This document shows, in pieces, positions 1-10,468 of a DNA stretch of 62,259 bases. Position numbers and translations under genes: made by a program. The notes under the pieces were generated by a model, which saw nothing but the letters and a program-made list of their open reading frames with translations, was not told the origin of the DNA and searched no databases. How positions within the stretch are numbered: the stretch's first letter is position 1; each line of letters begins with the position of its first letter. The stretch comes from Sphingomonas echinoides ATCC 14820 (GTDB lineage Bacteria; Pseudomonadota; Alphaproteobacteria; Sphingomonadales; Sphingomonadaceae), in assembly GCF_000241465.1 (NCBI RefSeq), contig NZ_JH584235.1, positions 261,385-323,643 on the forward strand, in the 5' to 3' direction.

Positions 1-19
1 AGAGGGAGATGATGGGGCG

Positions 20-2053
<2,034 letters not shown>

Positions 2054-2070
2054 GTGTCTCTCCTGTTTCC

Positions 2071-2172
2071 TTCCCCGGCGAAGGCCGGGGCCCAGTTACG
2101 GGACGGGTTTTGCCGGGCGTTGCGCTCTCCCATCCAGGTTCGCGCAACTGGGCCCCGGCCTTTGCCGGGGAA
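2071..2172. repeat. Intergenic inverted repeat with nested hairpins
   Basis: Two 27-base arms, at 2071-2097 and 2146-2172, are inverted copies matching at 26 of 27 positions. Each arm contains its own small CCCCGGC/GCCGGGG hairpin, so the element can fold either as one long stem or as two short ones. It fills the gap between the beta-oxidation gene and the serine hydrolase gene. Related CCCCGGC palindromes occur at 37815-37844 (inside birA) and 47664-47682. It may act as a terminator, but it looks like a member of a dispersed REP-like family. Confidence 0.85.
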
Positions 2173-2185
2173 GTAAAAAAATAGC

Positions 2186-3418
2186 CTATGTCAGCGCACT
2201 GTAGATCAAGGTCTTCAACTCGCGCCGGATCGGGTAGACGTTACTCGGGCTCATTTGCGTCATGAACACCATGTGCACGTGCTCGACGGGATCGACGAAG
2301 AAGGCGGTCGAGAACATGCCGCCCCAATAATATTCGCCGACCGAACCCGGAATCATCGAGCGCGCGACATCGATATTGACCGCAAAGCCCAGACCAAAGC
2401 CGGTGCCGGCATTGGCGGTTTCGCTGAACAGCGACTTGGACATTTTCGACAGGTCGGAGCCGCCGGGCAAATGGTTCATCGTCATTAGCTCGATCGTCTT
2501 GCGCCCGACGATGCGCACGTCGTCCAGTTCTCCGCCGTTCAGCAGCATCGAACAGAAACGATGATAATCGAGCGCGGTCGAGACCAGGCCGCCGCCGCCC
2601 GACACCAGTTTGGGCGGGCGGCTCCACGCGCTCGCTTCGCCGCGATCATAGAGGAAGCGGCCCTTTTCCGGGGTGAAGGTGTAGCAATCGGTCAGTCGGT
2701 CGATCTTGTCTTCGGGCACCGCAAAGAAGGTGTCGTCCATCTTGAGCGGCGCGAAGATCTGCGTGCGGAAGAAGTCGGCGAGCGACTGACCCGAAACCTT
2801 CTCGACCACCGCGCCCAACACGTCGGTCGACACCGAATAATTCCACGCTTCGCCGGGCGAAAATTCGAGCGGCACGTTGGCGACCGCTTCGATGAAGCCG
2901 TCCAGATCGAGATTGCCGTGCCAATTCTCGATTTTGCCTTCGCGATACGCCGCATCGACATAGGAACGGTTCTGGAAACTGTAGGTCAGCCCCGATGTGT
3001 GGCGGAGCAAGTCGAGCATGCGCATCGGCTCTGTCGTCGGGCGCGTCTGGAACGGCACGCCGCCACCGCCGCCATTGTAGACGCCAATGCCCTTGAATGC
3101 GGGCAGCACGTGGTGGACGGGGGTATCGAGCGCGACCTTGCCCTGTTCGAGCAGCATCATGAAGGCGATCGAGGTGATCGGCTTGGTCATCGAGGCGATG
3201 CGGAACAGCGATCCTTCGTTGATGCTCTTGCCGCCTTCGCGCGCGGGCCCTTGTGACGAGAAATGCGCGATTTCACCGTCCCGGGCGATGAGAATCTGCG
3301 CATTGGCGAGCCGCCCGGAATCGAGATAGCGCTCCTTCAGGAAGGCATCGATCCGCCCCAGCCGTGCCGCGTCGAATCGCCCGATTCCTGGCATCGTCTC
3401 GCTCATGTCGATTTCCAT
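2186..3418 (-). CDS. Serine hydrolase of the beta-lactamase / EstB esterase family
   Basis: Protein of 410 residues with the class C beta-lactamase fold. The SxxK nucleophile motif is visible as SMTK (residues 76-79) inside LFRIASMTKPITSIAFMML, followed by an HTSGL segment and the tyrosine element WNYSVSTDVLG near residue 210. The third (KTG-like) element appears to be the GGMFSTAFFVDP stretch near the C-terminus, as in EstB-type carboxylesterases. No signal peptide is evident, so a cytoplasmic esterase is more likely than a periplasmic beta-lactamase. ATG at 3418 and ATG at 3406 (MSETMPG) are both possible starts. It is divergent from the acyl-CoA ligase gene. Substrate unknown. Confidence 0.88.
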   Translation of the reverse strand: MEIDMSETMPGIGRFDAARLGRIDAFLKERYLDSGRLANAQILIARDGEIAHFSSQGPAREGGKSINEGSLFRIASMTKPITSIAFMMLLEQGKVALDTPVHHVLPAFKGIGVYNGGGGGVPFQTRPTTEPMRMLDLLRHTSGLTYSFQNRSYVDAAYREGKIENWHGNLDLDGFIEAVANVPLEFSPGEAWNYSVSTDVLGAVVEKVSGQSLADFFRTQIFAPLKMDDTFFAVPEDKIDRLTDCYTFTPEKGRFLYDRGEASAWSRPPKLVSGGGGLVSTALDYHRFCSMLLNGGELDDVRIVGRKTIELMTMNHLPGGSDLSKMSKSLFSETANAGTGFGLGFAVNIDVARSMIPGSVGEYYWGGMFSTAFFVDPVEHVHMVFMTQMSPSNVYPIRRELKTLIYSALT

Positions 3419-3505
3419 ACCCTCACTTCGAAAGTTGTATCCCCCTATTGCCTTGAGTCACGCACGAATCAACACTAACCTTGTGATGAGCGCTGGTTTC
3501 GACAA

Positions 3506-3525
3506 ACCCGAGTTTCAACTTGGGT
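3506..3525. promoter_or_regulatory. Imperfect palindrome upstream of acyl-CoA ligase (possible operator)
   Basis: ACCCGAGTTTCAACTTGGGT is an imperfect 20-base inverted repeat (ACCC-AGT / ACT-GGGT) about 30 bases upstream of the GTG start of the acyl-CoA ligase, in the gap between two divergent lipid genes. TetR-family repressors of acyl-CoA genes bind sites of this size, but no regulator is encoded nearby. Function is inferred only. Confidence 0.3.
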
Positions 3526-3555
3526 GGGCCGACAGGCTGTGGAAGAGGATGCATC

Positions 3556-5301
3556 GTGGATACAGAACCGCTTGTCGCGCTCGATCCGGCATGGCCGAAA
3601 ACGACGCTGGCGCAGGCGACCGCCGCGCTGACCGCAGCGGGCACCAAGTTCGAGATGGAGACGGTGACGATCGGTGGCATTCCCACCCGCGTCTGGAAAC
3701 ATGCGCCGCCGTCGCTCGCCTGGCTGATCGCCGCGTCGCGGATGCACGGCGAGCGTGTGTTCACCATCTATGAGGACGAACGCGTCAGCTATGCGGCGAA
3801 TTTCCGCGCGGTGGCGGCGCTGGCGCATGCCCTGGTCGCGATGGGCATCGGCAAGGGCGATCGGGTCGGGCTGGCGATGCGCAATTTGCCGGAATGGCCG
3901 GTGATCTTCTTCGCCGCCGCCAGTATCGGCGCGATCGTGGTGCCGCTCAATGCGTGGTGGACGGCGGGTGAGCTGGAATATGGCATCGCCGATTCGGGCT
4001 GCCGCGTGCTGTTCGTCGATGACGAACGCTATCAGCGGCTGGTGGCGCACGCCCCCGATGTGCCTGCGTTGGAGACGATGATCGTGGCGCGCGCATCGGG
4101 GCCCCTTGGCGACGGCGCACGGCGGCTGGAGGATCTGATCGGCACACCGCATGGCTATGCGAGTTTGCCCGATACCGAACTGCCCGGGGTCGAAATCGCG
4201 ACCGACGACGATGCGACGATCTTTTATACCAGCGGCACCACCGGCCATCCGAAGGGGGCTCTGGGCACGCATCGCAATTTGATGACCAATATCCTCAGCT
4301 CCGCCTTCTCCGGCGCGCGCGGCTTTGTGCGGCGTGGCGAGGCGGTGCCCGATCCCCAGCCGAAAACCTATCTCACCGTCATCCCGATGTTCCATGTGAC
4401 CGCGTGCAGCGCGACGATGATGGGATCGATCGCGGCGGGCAACACGCTGGTGTTCCTGCGCAAATGGGATCCGGTGCGCGCGATGGAAATTATCGAGGCG
4501 GAGAAGGTCCATGCGACGGGCGGCGTACCGACGATTGCCTGGCAGATTTTGGAGCACCCAGACCGCGCCAAATACGATCTCTCGTCGCTGGAGATGATCG
4601 CTTATGGCGGTGCGCCGTCCGCGCCCGAGCTGGTACGGCGAATCTACACCGAATTTGGCGCGCTGCCTTCGAACGGCTGGGGCATGACCGAAACGATGGC
4701 GACGGTGACGGGCCACGGTGCCGAGGATTATCTTTCACGACCGACCAGCGCCGGGCCGCCGGTGCCCGTTGCCGACCTCAAGATCATGGACGAGGACGGC
4801 GTGACCGAACTGCCGATCGGCGAAGTCGGCGAATTGTGGGCGCGCGGGCCGATGGTGGTGAAGGGCTATTGGAACAAGCCCGAAGCGACCGCCGCCACCT
4901 TTGTCGATGGCTGGGTCCGCACGGGCGATCTCGCACGGCTCGACGAGGAAGGCTTCGTCTATATCGTCGATCGCGCCAAGGACATGATCATCCGCGGCGG
5001 CGAGAACATCTATTCATCAGAGGTCGAAAACGTCCTCTACGCGCACCCGGCGGTGACCGATTGCGCGCTGATCGGCTTGCCCCATCGCACGCTGGGCGAG
5101 GAACCGGCGGCGGTCGTCCATCTTGCCCCCGGTACCAGTGCGACCGAGGCGGAATTGCAGGCGTGGGTGCGCGCGCGGCTGGCGGTGTTCAAGACGCCGG
5201 TGGCGATCCGCTTCGTTCCCGAAACACTGCCGCGCAATGCCAATGGCAAGATCCTGAAGAAGGAGCTGAAAGGCCTGTTCGAGGATCGCGCCGCCGCCTG
5301 A
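3556..5301 (+). CDS. AMP-dependent acyl-CoA synthetase/ligase
   Basis: ANL-superfamily enzyme of 581 residues that activates a carboxylic acid with ATP to an acyl-adenylate and transfers it to CoA. The phosphate-binding loop reads IFYTSGTTGHPKGALGTHRN. The adenine-site motif is GWGMTETMA. The hinge region has WVRTGDLARLDEEGFVYIVD followed by RAKDMIIRGGENIYSSEVE, and the catalytic C-terminal lysine lies in PRNANGKILKKEL. A GTG start at 3556 with AAGAGGA 6 bases upstream is preferred over an upstream in-frame codon at 3520. The closest families are medium/long-chain fatty-acid or aryl-acid CoA ligases; the acid is unknown. Neighbouring beta-oxidation and esterase genes suggest fatty acids. Confidence 0.92.
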   Translation: MDTEPLVALDPAWPKTTLAQATAALTAAGTKFEMETVTIGGIPTRVWKHAPPSLAWLIAASRMHGERVFTIYEDERVSYAANFRAVAALAHALVAMGIGKGDRVGLAMRNLPEWPVIFFAAASIGAIVVPLNAWWTAGELEYGIADSGCRVLFVDDERYQRLVAHAPDVPALETMIVARASGPLGDGARRLEDLIGTPHGYASLPDTELPGVEIATDDDATIFYTSGTTGHPKGALGTHRNLMTNILSSAFSGARGFVRRGEAVPDPQPKTYLTVIPMFHVTACSATMMGSIAAGNTLVFLRKWDPVRAMEIIEAEKVHATGGVPTIAWQILEHPDRAKYDLSSLEMIAYGGAPSAPELVRRIYTEFGALPSNGWGMTETMATVTGHGAEDYLSRPTSAGPPVPVADLKIMDEDGVTELPIGEVGELWARGPMVVKGYWNKPEATAATFVDGWVRTGDLARLDEEGFVYIVDRAKDMIIRGGENIYSSEVENVLYAHPAVTDCALIGLPHRTLGEEPAAVVHLAPGTSATEAELQAWVRARLAVFKTPVAIRFVPETLPRNANGKILKKELKGLFEDRAAA

Positions 5302-5305
5302 GCGA

Positions 5306-6280
5306 TCAGGCGTCGAAGGCGGTCGCGCGGCGCGGCAGCGTGCGGTGGATGATGAACACCGTCAGCAGCAGCGTTGGAACGACGAGAATGCTCCCCTCCG
5401 GCCCGGTGTCGCCACCCGACAGCAAGGCGGCCCCCGCCGGGTGCGAGGCTAGCAAATGCCCCTCCATCGCCAGCCCGGAATCGCGCACGCCGTAAAGAAA
5501 GGACTGCGCCCAGTCCCACGTCGCGTGAAAGCCGATCGCCCACCATAGCGAGCCGGTGCGATACAACACATAGACGAAGGTGAGCCCGGCGAGCGCGACG
5601 CTGACCAGGCCCATCGCCGTTTCGCCCTTATTGGCGAGGTGCCCGCCCGCAAAAACCCCGACCGAGAAGACCAGCGCCGCCACCCAAAAGCCGATCGTGC
5701 GGGCGTTTTTGTTGTCGGGAGCAACCGCCCGCACGATTCCGGCGACACCGCGCGCCAGCGTATATTGCAGGAAGCCGCGGGTCAGAAATTCCTCGAACAG
5801 GCCAACCAGGCAGAAAGCGAAAAACCATGCAGCGCCGTATTCCAGCGCTGTGCTGCCGCTCATCGCAAAGCCATCGAACACCAGCGCGCCGGACAACGTC
5901 AGCATCCCCACCAGCAGCGACAGCATCGCGATGCCCCAGGCCATGCCAGCGAGCAGATCGGGCACAGCGCGCGTCCGGCGTAGGCCATAGGTGGCGAAGG
6001 GCCGCCGCTCGATCAACGACATCAGCCACGAGGTTACCAGCAACACCACGAAGGTGAGCGCTTCGCCCTTGATCGATGGGATGACGCCTTGCTCCGACCC
6101 TGCGGGGGCGTGGGGCGGCTTTCCGTTGATGAAGGTTCCCGCCACCACCGCGCCAATCGTGAGCACGGTCAGGATCAGGCAAAACAGCAGGAGACTCCAT
6201 CCCGCACGCAACCCGTCGCTGCCGATGAAGATATGGCGAAGCCCCCGGTTGCGGGGCTGGATGGTCGCGGTGTCGGTCAT
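5306..6280 (-). CDS. CPBP family intramembrane metalloprotease
   Basis: Polytopic membrane protein of 324 residues with about eight hydrophobic segments. It carries the CPBP (Abi/CAAX-protease-like) signature: FEEFLTRG (residues 162-169, the EExxxR motif), FSVGVFAGGH with histidine at 214, and GFHATWDWAQ with histidine at 252. These residues coordinate the metal in Rce1-like proteases. The frame is open upstream to 6532, but ATG at 6280 with GGGGGA upstream fits and avoids overlap with glpK. It ends 4 bases from the convergent acyl-CoA ligase stop. Family roles include prenyl-protein processing and bacteriocin self-immunity; the substrate here is unknown. Confidence 0.85.
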   Translation of the reverse strand: MTDTATIQPRNRGLRHIFIGSDGLRAGWSLLLFCLILTVLTIGAVVAGTFINGKPPHAPAGSEQGVIPSIKGEALTFVVLLVTSWLMSLIERRPFATYGLRRTRAVPDLLAGMAWGIAMLSLLVGMLTLSGALVFDGFAMSGSTALEYGAAWFFAFCLVGLFEEFLTRGFLQYTLARGVAGIVRAVAPDNKNARTIGFWVAALVFSVGVFAGGHLANKGETAMGLVSVALAGLTFVYVLYRTGSLWWAIGFHATWDWAQSFLYGVRDSGLAMEGHLLASHPAGAALLSGGDTGPEGSILVVPTLLLTVFIIHRTLPRRATAFDA

Positions 6281-6323
6281 CAATATCCCCCGGCGATTGT
6301 CCGTGTCGGCGATGCGTGTTCGT

Positions 6324-7790
6324 TCAGTCGGGCGCGATAACCCGCTGTACTGCGCTGCGCCACCCGTCGAGCCGGGCGGTGCGCGTGGTTTCGGCAATGT
6401 GCGGGGTGAAGGTTTCAACATGCCCGCGCATTGCACTAGCCTCCGCCAGATTGGCGAAAAGACCACGGCCGACCCCCGCCAGCATTGCGGCACCGAGCGC
6501 GGTGGTCTCGGCAAATTTGGGGCGTTCGACATTCACGCCAAGAATGTCGGCCATGTCCTGCGCCATCCAGTCATTGGCGACCATGCCGCCATCGATCCGC
6601 ACAGACGCCCAATCGACTCCGTCGGCGGCAAAGGCGGTTTTCAAGTCATGCGCCTGATGCGCCATCGCCTCCAGCGCGGCGCGGACGATGTGCGCCTTGC
6701 CGGTCGAAAAGCTCAAGCCCGAAATGGCGGCGCGCGCCTCCGGTTCCCACCATGGCGCACCCAAGCCGGAGAGGGCGGGCACAAGGAAGGTTCCGCCATT
6801 ATCGGGAACGCTGCGCGCCAAAGCCTCGGTTTCCGCAGCGGTGCCGATCAACCCGACCGCGTCGCGCAGCCATTTGATCAGGCTGCCCGCGACGAACACC
6901 GATCCTTCCAGCGCGTAGGCGCGCCGCCCGTCAATCTGCCACGCGATCGTCGAGAGCAAACGGTTGCGCGAGGTCGGGGGAATCGGCCCGGCCTGGCTCA
7001 GGACGAACGCGCCGGTGCCAAAGGTCGCTTTGGTCTCGCCGATCTGCAGACAGGATTGCCCGATCGTTGCTGCTTGTTGATCCCCGGCGATGCCACAAAT
7101 CGGGATCGGCGCGCCGAACAGCCGCGTTTCGCCGAAACGCCCGGCGCAATCGACGATTTCGGGCAAGGCCGAACGGGGTGCGCCGAACAGTTCGATCAGG
7201 CCGTCATCCCAATGGCCGCTGCCGATCGCCATCAGCGCGGTGCGGCTGGCATTGGTCGCATCGGTGATGTGCAGGCCGCCCGTCAGCTTCCAGATCAGCC
7301 AGCTTTCCACCGTGCCGACGGCAAGCCGTGATCCGGCGGTTTTCACCGCATCCCAATGCGCCATCGCCCAGCCGATCTTGCTCCCCGAGAAATACGGGTC
7401 GAGCAACAGGCCGGTCTTGGCCTGCACCATCGGCTCATTGCCGGCCTCCTTCAGCGCGCGGCAGGTCGTGGCGGTGCGCCGGTCCTGCCAGACGATGGCG
7501 GGGGCGAGCGGCTGGCCCGTTTCGCGATCCCAGAACACGATCGTCTCGCGCTGATTGGTGATGCCGATCGCAGCGATCTTTTCAGCACCGCCCACTTGGT
7601 CGATCACCGCGCGCGTGACCGCGAGCGTTTTCGCCCAGATTTCGGTCGCGTCATGCTCGACTCGGCCGGGTTCGGGATAATGCTGGGTCAGCTCCGCGCC
7701 TGCGGTCGCGACACAGCCGCCGTCGCGCTGAAACACCATCGCACGCGTAGAGGTCGTGCCTTCATCGATCACAAGAATAAGGTCTGACAT
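6324..7790 (-). CDS. glpK: Glycerol kinase
   Basis: FGGY-family kinase of 488 residues making sn-glycerol 3-phosphate from glycerol and ATP. Seen: the N-terminal phosphate loop LVIDEGTTSTRAMVF; the substrate-binding region (WQDRR, then DPYFSGSKIGW); FGTGAFVL and LEGSVFVAGSLIKWLRD in the second domain; and the C-terminal IDGGMVANDWMAQ adenosine motif. The start is ATG 7790 (MSDLILVIDEG). The same frame stays open for 400 more codons, but that stretch is the shadow of the divergent permease gene. No strong Shine-Dalgarno is visible. No glpF, glpD or glpR is present, so this is a stand-alone glpK. Confidence 0.95.
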   Translation of the reverse strand: MSDLILVIDEGTTSTRAMVFQRDGGCVATAGAELTQHYPEPGRVEHDATEIWAKTLAVTRAVIDQVGGAEKIAAIGITNQRETIVFWDRETGQPLAPAIVWQDRRTATTCRALKEAGNEPMVQAKTGLLLDPYFSGSKIGWAMAHWDAVKTAGSRLAVGTVESWLIWKLTGGLHITDATNASRTALMAIGSGHWDDGLIELFGAPRSALPEIVDCAGRFGETRLFGAPIPICGIAGDQQAATIGQSCLQIGETKATFGTGAFVLSQAGPIPPTSRNRLLSTIAWQIDGRRAYALEGSVFVAGSLIKWLRDAVGLIGTAAETEALARSVPDNGGTFLVPALSGLGAPWWEPEARAAISGLSFSTGKAHIVRAALEAMAHQAHDLKTAFAADGVDWASVRIDGGMVANDWMAQDMADILGVNVERPKFAETTALGAAMLAGVGRGLFANLAEASAMRGHVETFTPHIAETTRTARLDGWRSAVQRVIAPD

Positions 7791-7844
7791 GCGACAAGGG
7801 CTAGCGCGGTTTGCGCGGCGATGGAATGCCGCTAGGAACGGGAT

Positions 7845-9059
7845 ATGGCAGATCGGGATGACAGCAAGAGCGACGCGTTCGGCCTGGCCGCGACGCGGGC
7901 CCACGATACGGAGGAGGAGCGCCGCGTGGGAATGCGGCGCGACCGCTTGCTGGCGGCGCTGACCCTGATCGCGGGGGTGGGGTTGGCGCTGGCGCTCCCG
8001 TTCGCGTTGAAGGCCGGGGCGGAATTCTTTTTGCCAACCACCGCCGCCTTGGTGATCGCGATCGCCTTGGTCCCGATCCTGGAATGGTTTGAGCGGCGTG
8101 GCGTCCCGTCCGCGCTCGCCGCGTTGATTTGCGTGCTGCTGTTTCTGGTGGCGGCGAACGTTGCGCTGGCCGCGATCGTCGTTCCCGCCACCGAATTTTT
8201 TCGTCGCTTGCCCGAGCGGATCGACCGGATCCAGATGAACATCGCGCCGTTGATCGATTTCTATTCGAGCTTCGAGCGCTATCTCAATCGCACGGTGCAG
8301 CATCTCGCTGCGTCGGGGCCGGTTCGCGCGCCCGCCACCACTGCGGTTGCGCCGCCGAGCTCGATCCTGGAGCTCGCCGCGAGTTTCGCGCCCTCGGTGA
8401 TCGTGCAGGTCTTCTTCGGCATCCTGGTGGTGTTCTTCTTCCTCTCGGGCTGGACCGGTCTGCGCAAGAAGACGATCACCAGCCGCGCCAGTTTCGGCGG
8501 GGCGATGGCAACGGCGCGAGTCATTCAGGATGTCGTGGACGATACCTCGGCCTATCTGGGCACGATCACGATCATCAATTTGTCCTTTGGCCTGATCATC
8601 GCCGGTGTCTTGTGGGTGATGGGCATGCCCTATCCGTTGATGTGGGGCGGGATCGTCGCCTTGCTCAACTATGTCCCGTATTTCGGCCCGATCACGGCGG
8701 CGTTGCTGCTGGCACTGGGCGGGTTGATGACGTTTCATGACATCTGGGTGGCGTTGGTGCCCGCCTTTGTGATGATCGGCTGCCATTTGATCGAGGCCAA
8801 TGCGGTGACGCCGTTGATCGTCGGCCATCGCTTGACGATCAACCCGATCATGATTCTGGTCTCGATCAGTTTCTGGAGCTGGGTGTGGGGCACGGCGGGC
8901 ACGCTGCTGGCGGTGCCGTTGCTGATCATCATTCAGACCGTGCTGGGGGCGGCCGGCAAGCCCGATATTGCGGGTTTCCTGTTCGAACACGGCACTTTGA
9001 CCCGGCCTGGCCGCACGCGCGCCGATGCTTCTTTTGAAGAAAGTGAAACGGAACGTTGA
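7845..9059 (+). CDS. AI-2E family transporter (PerM/YdiK-like)
   Basis: Membrane protein of 404 residues in the PF01594 family. Two N-terminal helices (from about residue 32), a long extracytoplasmic segment (residues 105-175) and then a cluster of five or six helices give the usual PerM arrangement. The family hallmark is the C-terminal region NYVPYFGPITAALLLALGG followed by GHRLTINPIMILVSISFW. Members include the E. coli autoinducer-2 exporter TqsA and PerM-type permeases; the substrate cannot be read from sequence. The ATG at 7845 has AGGAACGG upstream. Its TGA stop (9057-9059) lies inside the -35 element of the tRNA-Asp promoter. Confidence 0.88.
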   Translation: MADRDDSKSDAFGLAATRAHDTEEERRVGMRRDRLLAALTLIAGVGLALALPFALKAGAEFFLPTTAALVIAIALVPILEWFERRGVPSALAALICVLLFLVAANVALAAIVVPATEFFRRLPERIDRIQMNIAPLIDFYSSFERYLNRTVQHLAASGPVRAPATTAVAPPSSILELAASFAPSVIVQVFFGILVVFFFLSGWTGLRKKTITSRASFGGAMATARVIQDVVDDTSAYLGTITIINLSFGLIIAGVLWVMGMPYPLMWGGIVALLNYVPYFGPITAALLLALGGLMTFHDIWVALVPAFVMIGCHLIEANAVTPLIVGHRLTINPIMILVSISFWSWVWGTAGTLLAVPLLIIIQTVLGAAGKPDIAGFLFEHGTLTRPGRTRADASFEESETER

Positions 9060-9083
9060 CAGGCCAATGGGCGTCGCTTAGGA
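9056..9083 (+). promoter_or_regulatory. Sigma-70 promoter of the first tRNA-Asp
   Basis: TTGACA (9056-9061), a 16-base spacer and TTAGGA (9078-9083) lie 21 bases before the tRNA. The same arrangement recurs exactly 249 bases downstream before the second tRNA-Asp, which supports its being functional. The -35 box overlaps the stop codon of the preceding permease gene. Confidence 0.6.
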
Positions 9084-9104
9084 GCCGCGCCTCACGCTTT
9101 TCAA

Positions 9105-9181
<77 letters not shown>

Positions 9182-9304
9182 TTCCCCGCAAAGCGCCGGG
9201 AAAAGGCAGCGATATACCCCCCGATTTTTCAACGTGCCGAGCCTTGGCGGAAACCTTTGTGTTTCCGGTTTGATGGTCAATCGTATCGTCTTCGCCGGAG
9301 GTCA

Positions 9305-9332
9305 TTGACAGGGTAGGGGGCGTCGCTTAGGA
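9305..9332 (+). promoter_or_regulatory. Sigma-70 promoter of the second tRNA-Asp
   Basis: TTGACA (9305-9310), a 16-base spacer and TTAGGA (9327-9332), the same as the promoter of copy 1. About 35 bases around the -10 and the start region are almost identical in both copies, so the duplication unit included the promoter. Confidence 0.6.
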
Positions 9333-9353
9333 GCCGCGCCTCTCGCTTCTCAA

Positions 9354-9429
<76 letters not shown>

Positions 9430-9430
<1 letters not shown>

Positions 9431-9453
9431 TTCCCCTTCATGCCAAGGGGAAT
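9430..9453. terminator. Shared convergent hairpin between tRNA-Asp copy 2 and the DUF2842 gene
   Basis: A perfect 9-base-pair stem (ATTCCCCTT / AAGGGGAAT) with a 6-base loop starts at the last base of tRNA-Asp and ends one base before the stop codon of the opposite-strand DUF2842 gene. It is probably a two-way terminator, although it lacks a strong T-tract. Confidence 0.6.
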
Positions 9454-9666
9454 TCAGCGAAATTTCCCGGTTTCCATCCACGCCAGCATCCGGCGCATCG
9501 GCAAGATCCAGATCCAGGCGATGCCAGCGATGAGATAGAAGGCCGCCTGCAGCAGCGGATGCCAGCCGCCGACATACCGCGACAGACTGGCGACGAGGAT
9601 GCACCACACACCGATCAACACGAGGATCGCCAGCATCCCGATGGGTTTACGCCAGGTTGGGGTCAT
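9454..9666 (-). CDS. DUF2842 family small membrane protein
   Basis: A 70-residue protein beginning MTPTWRKPIGMLAILVLIG. It has two transmembrane helices (about residues 8-28 and 36-56) and a short basic tail (METGKFR). Length and the opening TWRKP motif match the DUF2842 family, common in alphaproteobacteria and of unknown function. The start at 9666 overlaps the stop of the upstream 5-formyl-THF cyclo-ligase gene (ATGA), so the two are probably translationally coupled. An upstream in-frame codon at 9777 would lie wholly inside that gene and is rejected. Confidence 0.8.
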   Translation of the reverse strand: MTPTWRKPIGMLAILVLIGVWCILVASLSRYVGGWHPLLQAAFYLIAGIAWIWILPMRRMLAWMETGKFR

Positions 9667-10217
9667 GGTCGGGGAATCCATCCACATTCGGTGATGACGG
9701 CATGGAGCGGCATGTCCCACGCGTCCGTCGGCAAGGTCTCGACCTGTTGCACGCTCCACGCAACCCCGATGCGCCACGCATTGGGGAAGGTCGCAAAGGC
9801 GCGGTCATAATAGCCCGCACCTTGCCCCAGCCGATCGAGCTTGGCGTCGAACGCCAGCAACGGCGTGAGGATGATGTCGGGCTCAACGTCCGGTGCGTCA
9901 CTGGGGGGCTGGGAGAGCCCGTACCGGCCTTCGACAAGCGCCGAGCGTCCATCCCAGCCCAGAAAGCGCATGGGCGCTTCCCGCGTGGTTACATGGGGCA
10001 AAGCCAGACGGCAGCCTGCGGCCAGTGCTGCGGCAGCGAGGTGTTGTGGATCGGCTTCACTGCCGATGGGGATGTAGGAGGTAACGATCCGCCCCGGTTC
10101 CAGCAGCGCACGCAGGGCCGACGGTGCCGCGATCGGTGCGGGGGAAAGCGCGAAAAAGCGGTCGCGCTCGGCGCGAATCCGCGCGCGCAACGCCCGCTTG
10201 TCGATCGTGGTCTGCAT
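9663..10217 (-). CDS. 5-formyltetrahydrofolate cyclo-ligase
   Basis: A 184-residue enzyme converting 5-formyl-THF to 5,10-methenyl-THF with ATP. It has an N-terminal basic helix (DKRALRARIRAERDRFF) and the ATP/Mg motif RLGQGAGYYDRAF near residue 135, a variant of the usual GxGGGYYDR. ATG 10217 (MQTTIDKRAL) is chosen; an in-frame ATG at 10244 would add nine residues and overlap the hairpin after 6S RNA. The zapA - ssrS - fau/ygfA order seen here is widespread in proteobacteria and supports the neighbouring 6S RNA call. Confidence 0.9.
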   Translation of the reverse strand: MQTTIDKRALRARIRAERDRFFALSPAPIAAPSALRALLEPGRIVTSYIPIGSEADPQHLAAAALAAGCRLALPHVTTREAPMRFLGWDGRSALVEGRYGLSQPPSDAPDVEPDIILTPLLAFDAKLDRLGQGAGYYDRAFATFPNAWRIGVAWSVQQVETLPTDAWDMPLHAVITECGWIPRP

Positions 10218-10276
10218 CACGGTCTCTCGTCCGGCGATGGCCAATGCATGGCCTGAGCGCCACGGGAAAGCGGGGT

Positions 10277-10432
10277 GGCGGGACCGCCGTGGCCGTGTGC
10301 CGGGTTATCCTCTGACGCACGGTACGTCAGGTGGGGACCATGTGCGTCGGGCCAGGGCCCGGGCAGGGACAGCCCCCTTGGATGATGAATAGCCTCAGGG
10401 ATAATAAAGGCTCGTACCGGGCAGTGCCCGCC
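10277..10432 (-). ncRNA. ssrS: 6S RNA (SsrS)
   Basis: About 156 bases between zapA and the folate cyclo-ligase gene, the usual place for ssrS. On the minus strand the ends form a closing stem, GGCGGGCACTGCC with GGCGGTCCCGCC (12 pairs, one bulged C). A less-paired central region and a GC-rich terminal arm fit the 6S shape that mimics an open promoter and binds sigma-70 RNA polymerase. A promoter with a TATATC -10 box places the start at about 10433. The ends are estimated from the closing stem. Confirmation needs a covariance-model search (Rfam 6S). Confidence 0.75.
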
Positions 10433-10439
10433 GCCGACC

Positions 10440-10468
10440 GATATAGGCGCTTGTGCGCTATTGCTCAA
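10440..10468 (-). promoter_or_regulatory. Sigma-70 promoter of 6S RNA
   Basis: On the minus strand, TTGAGC (10468-10463), a 17-base spacer and TATATC (10445-10440), ending 7 bases before the predicted 5' end of 6S RNA. The -35 box lies inside the last codons of zapA. Confidence 0.65.

Noticed and set aside
6324..8990. An 888-codon open frame on the minus strand
   Set aside because: Only 7790-6324 matches glycerol kinase. The upstream 400 codons are Arg/His/Gln-rich antisense to the AI-2E permease gene and have no family features.
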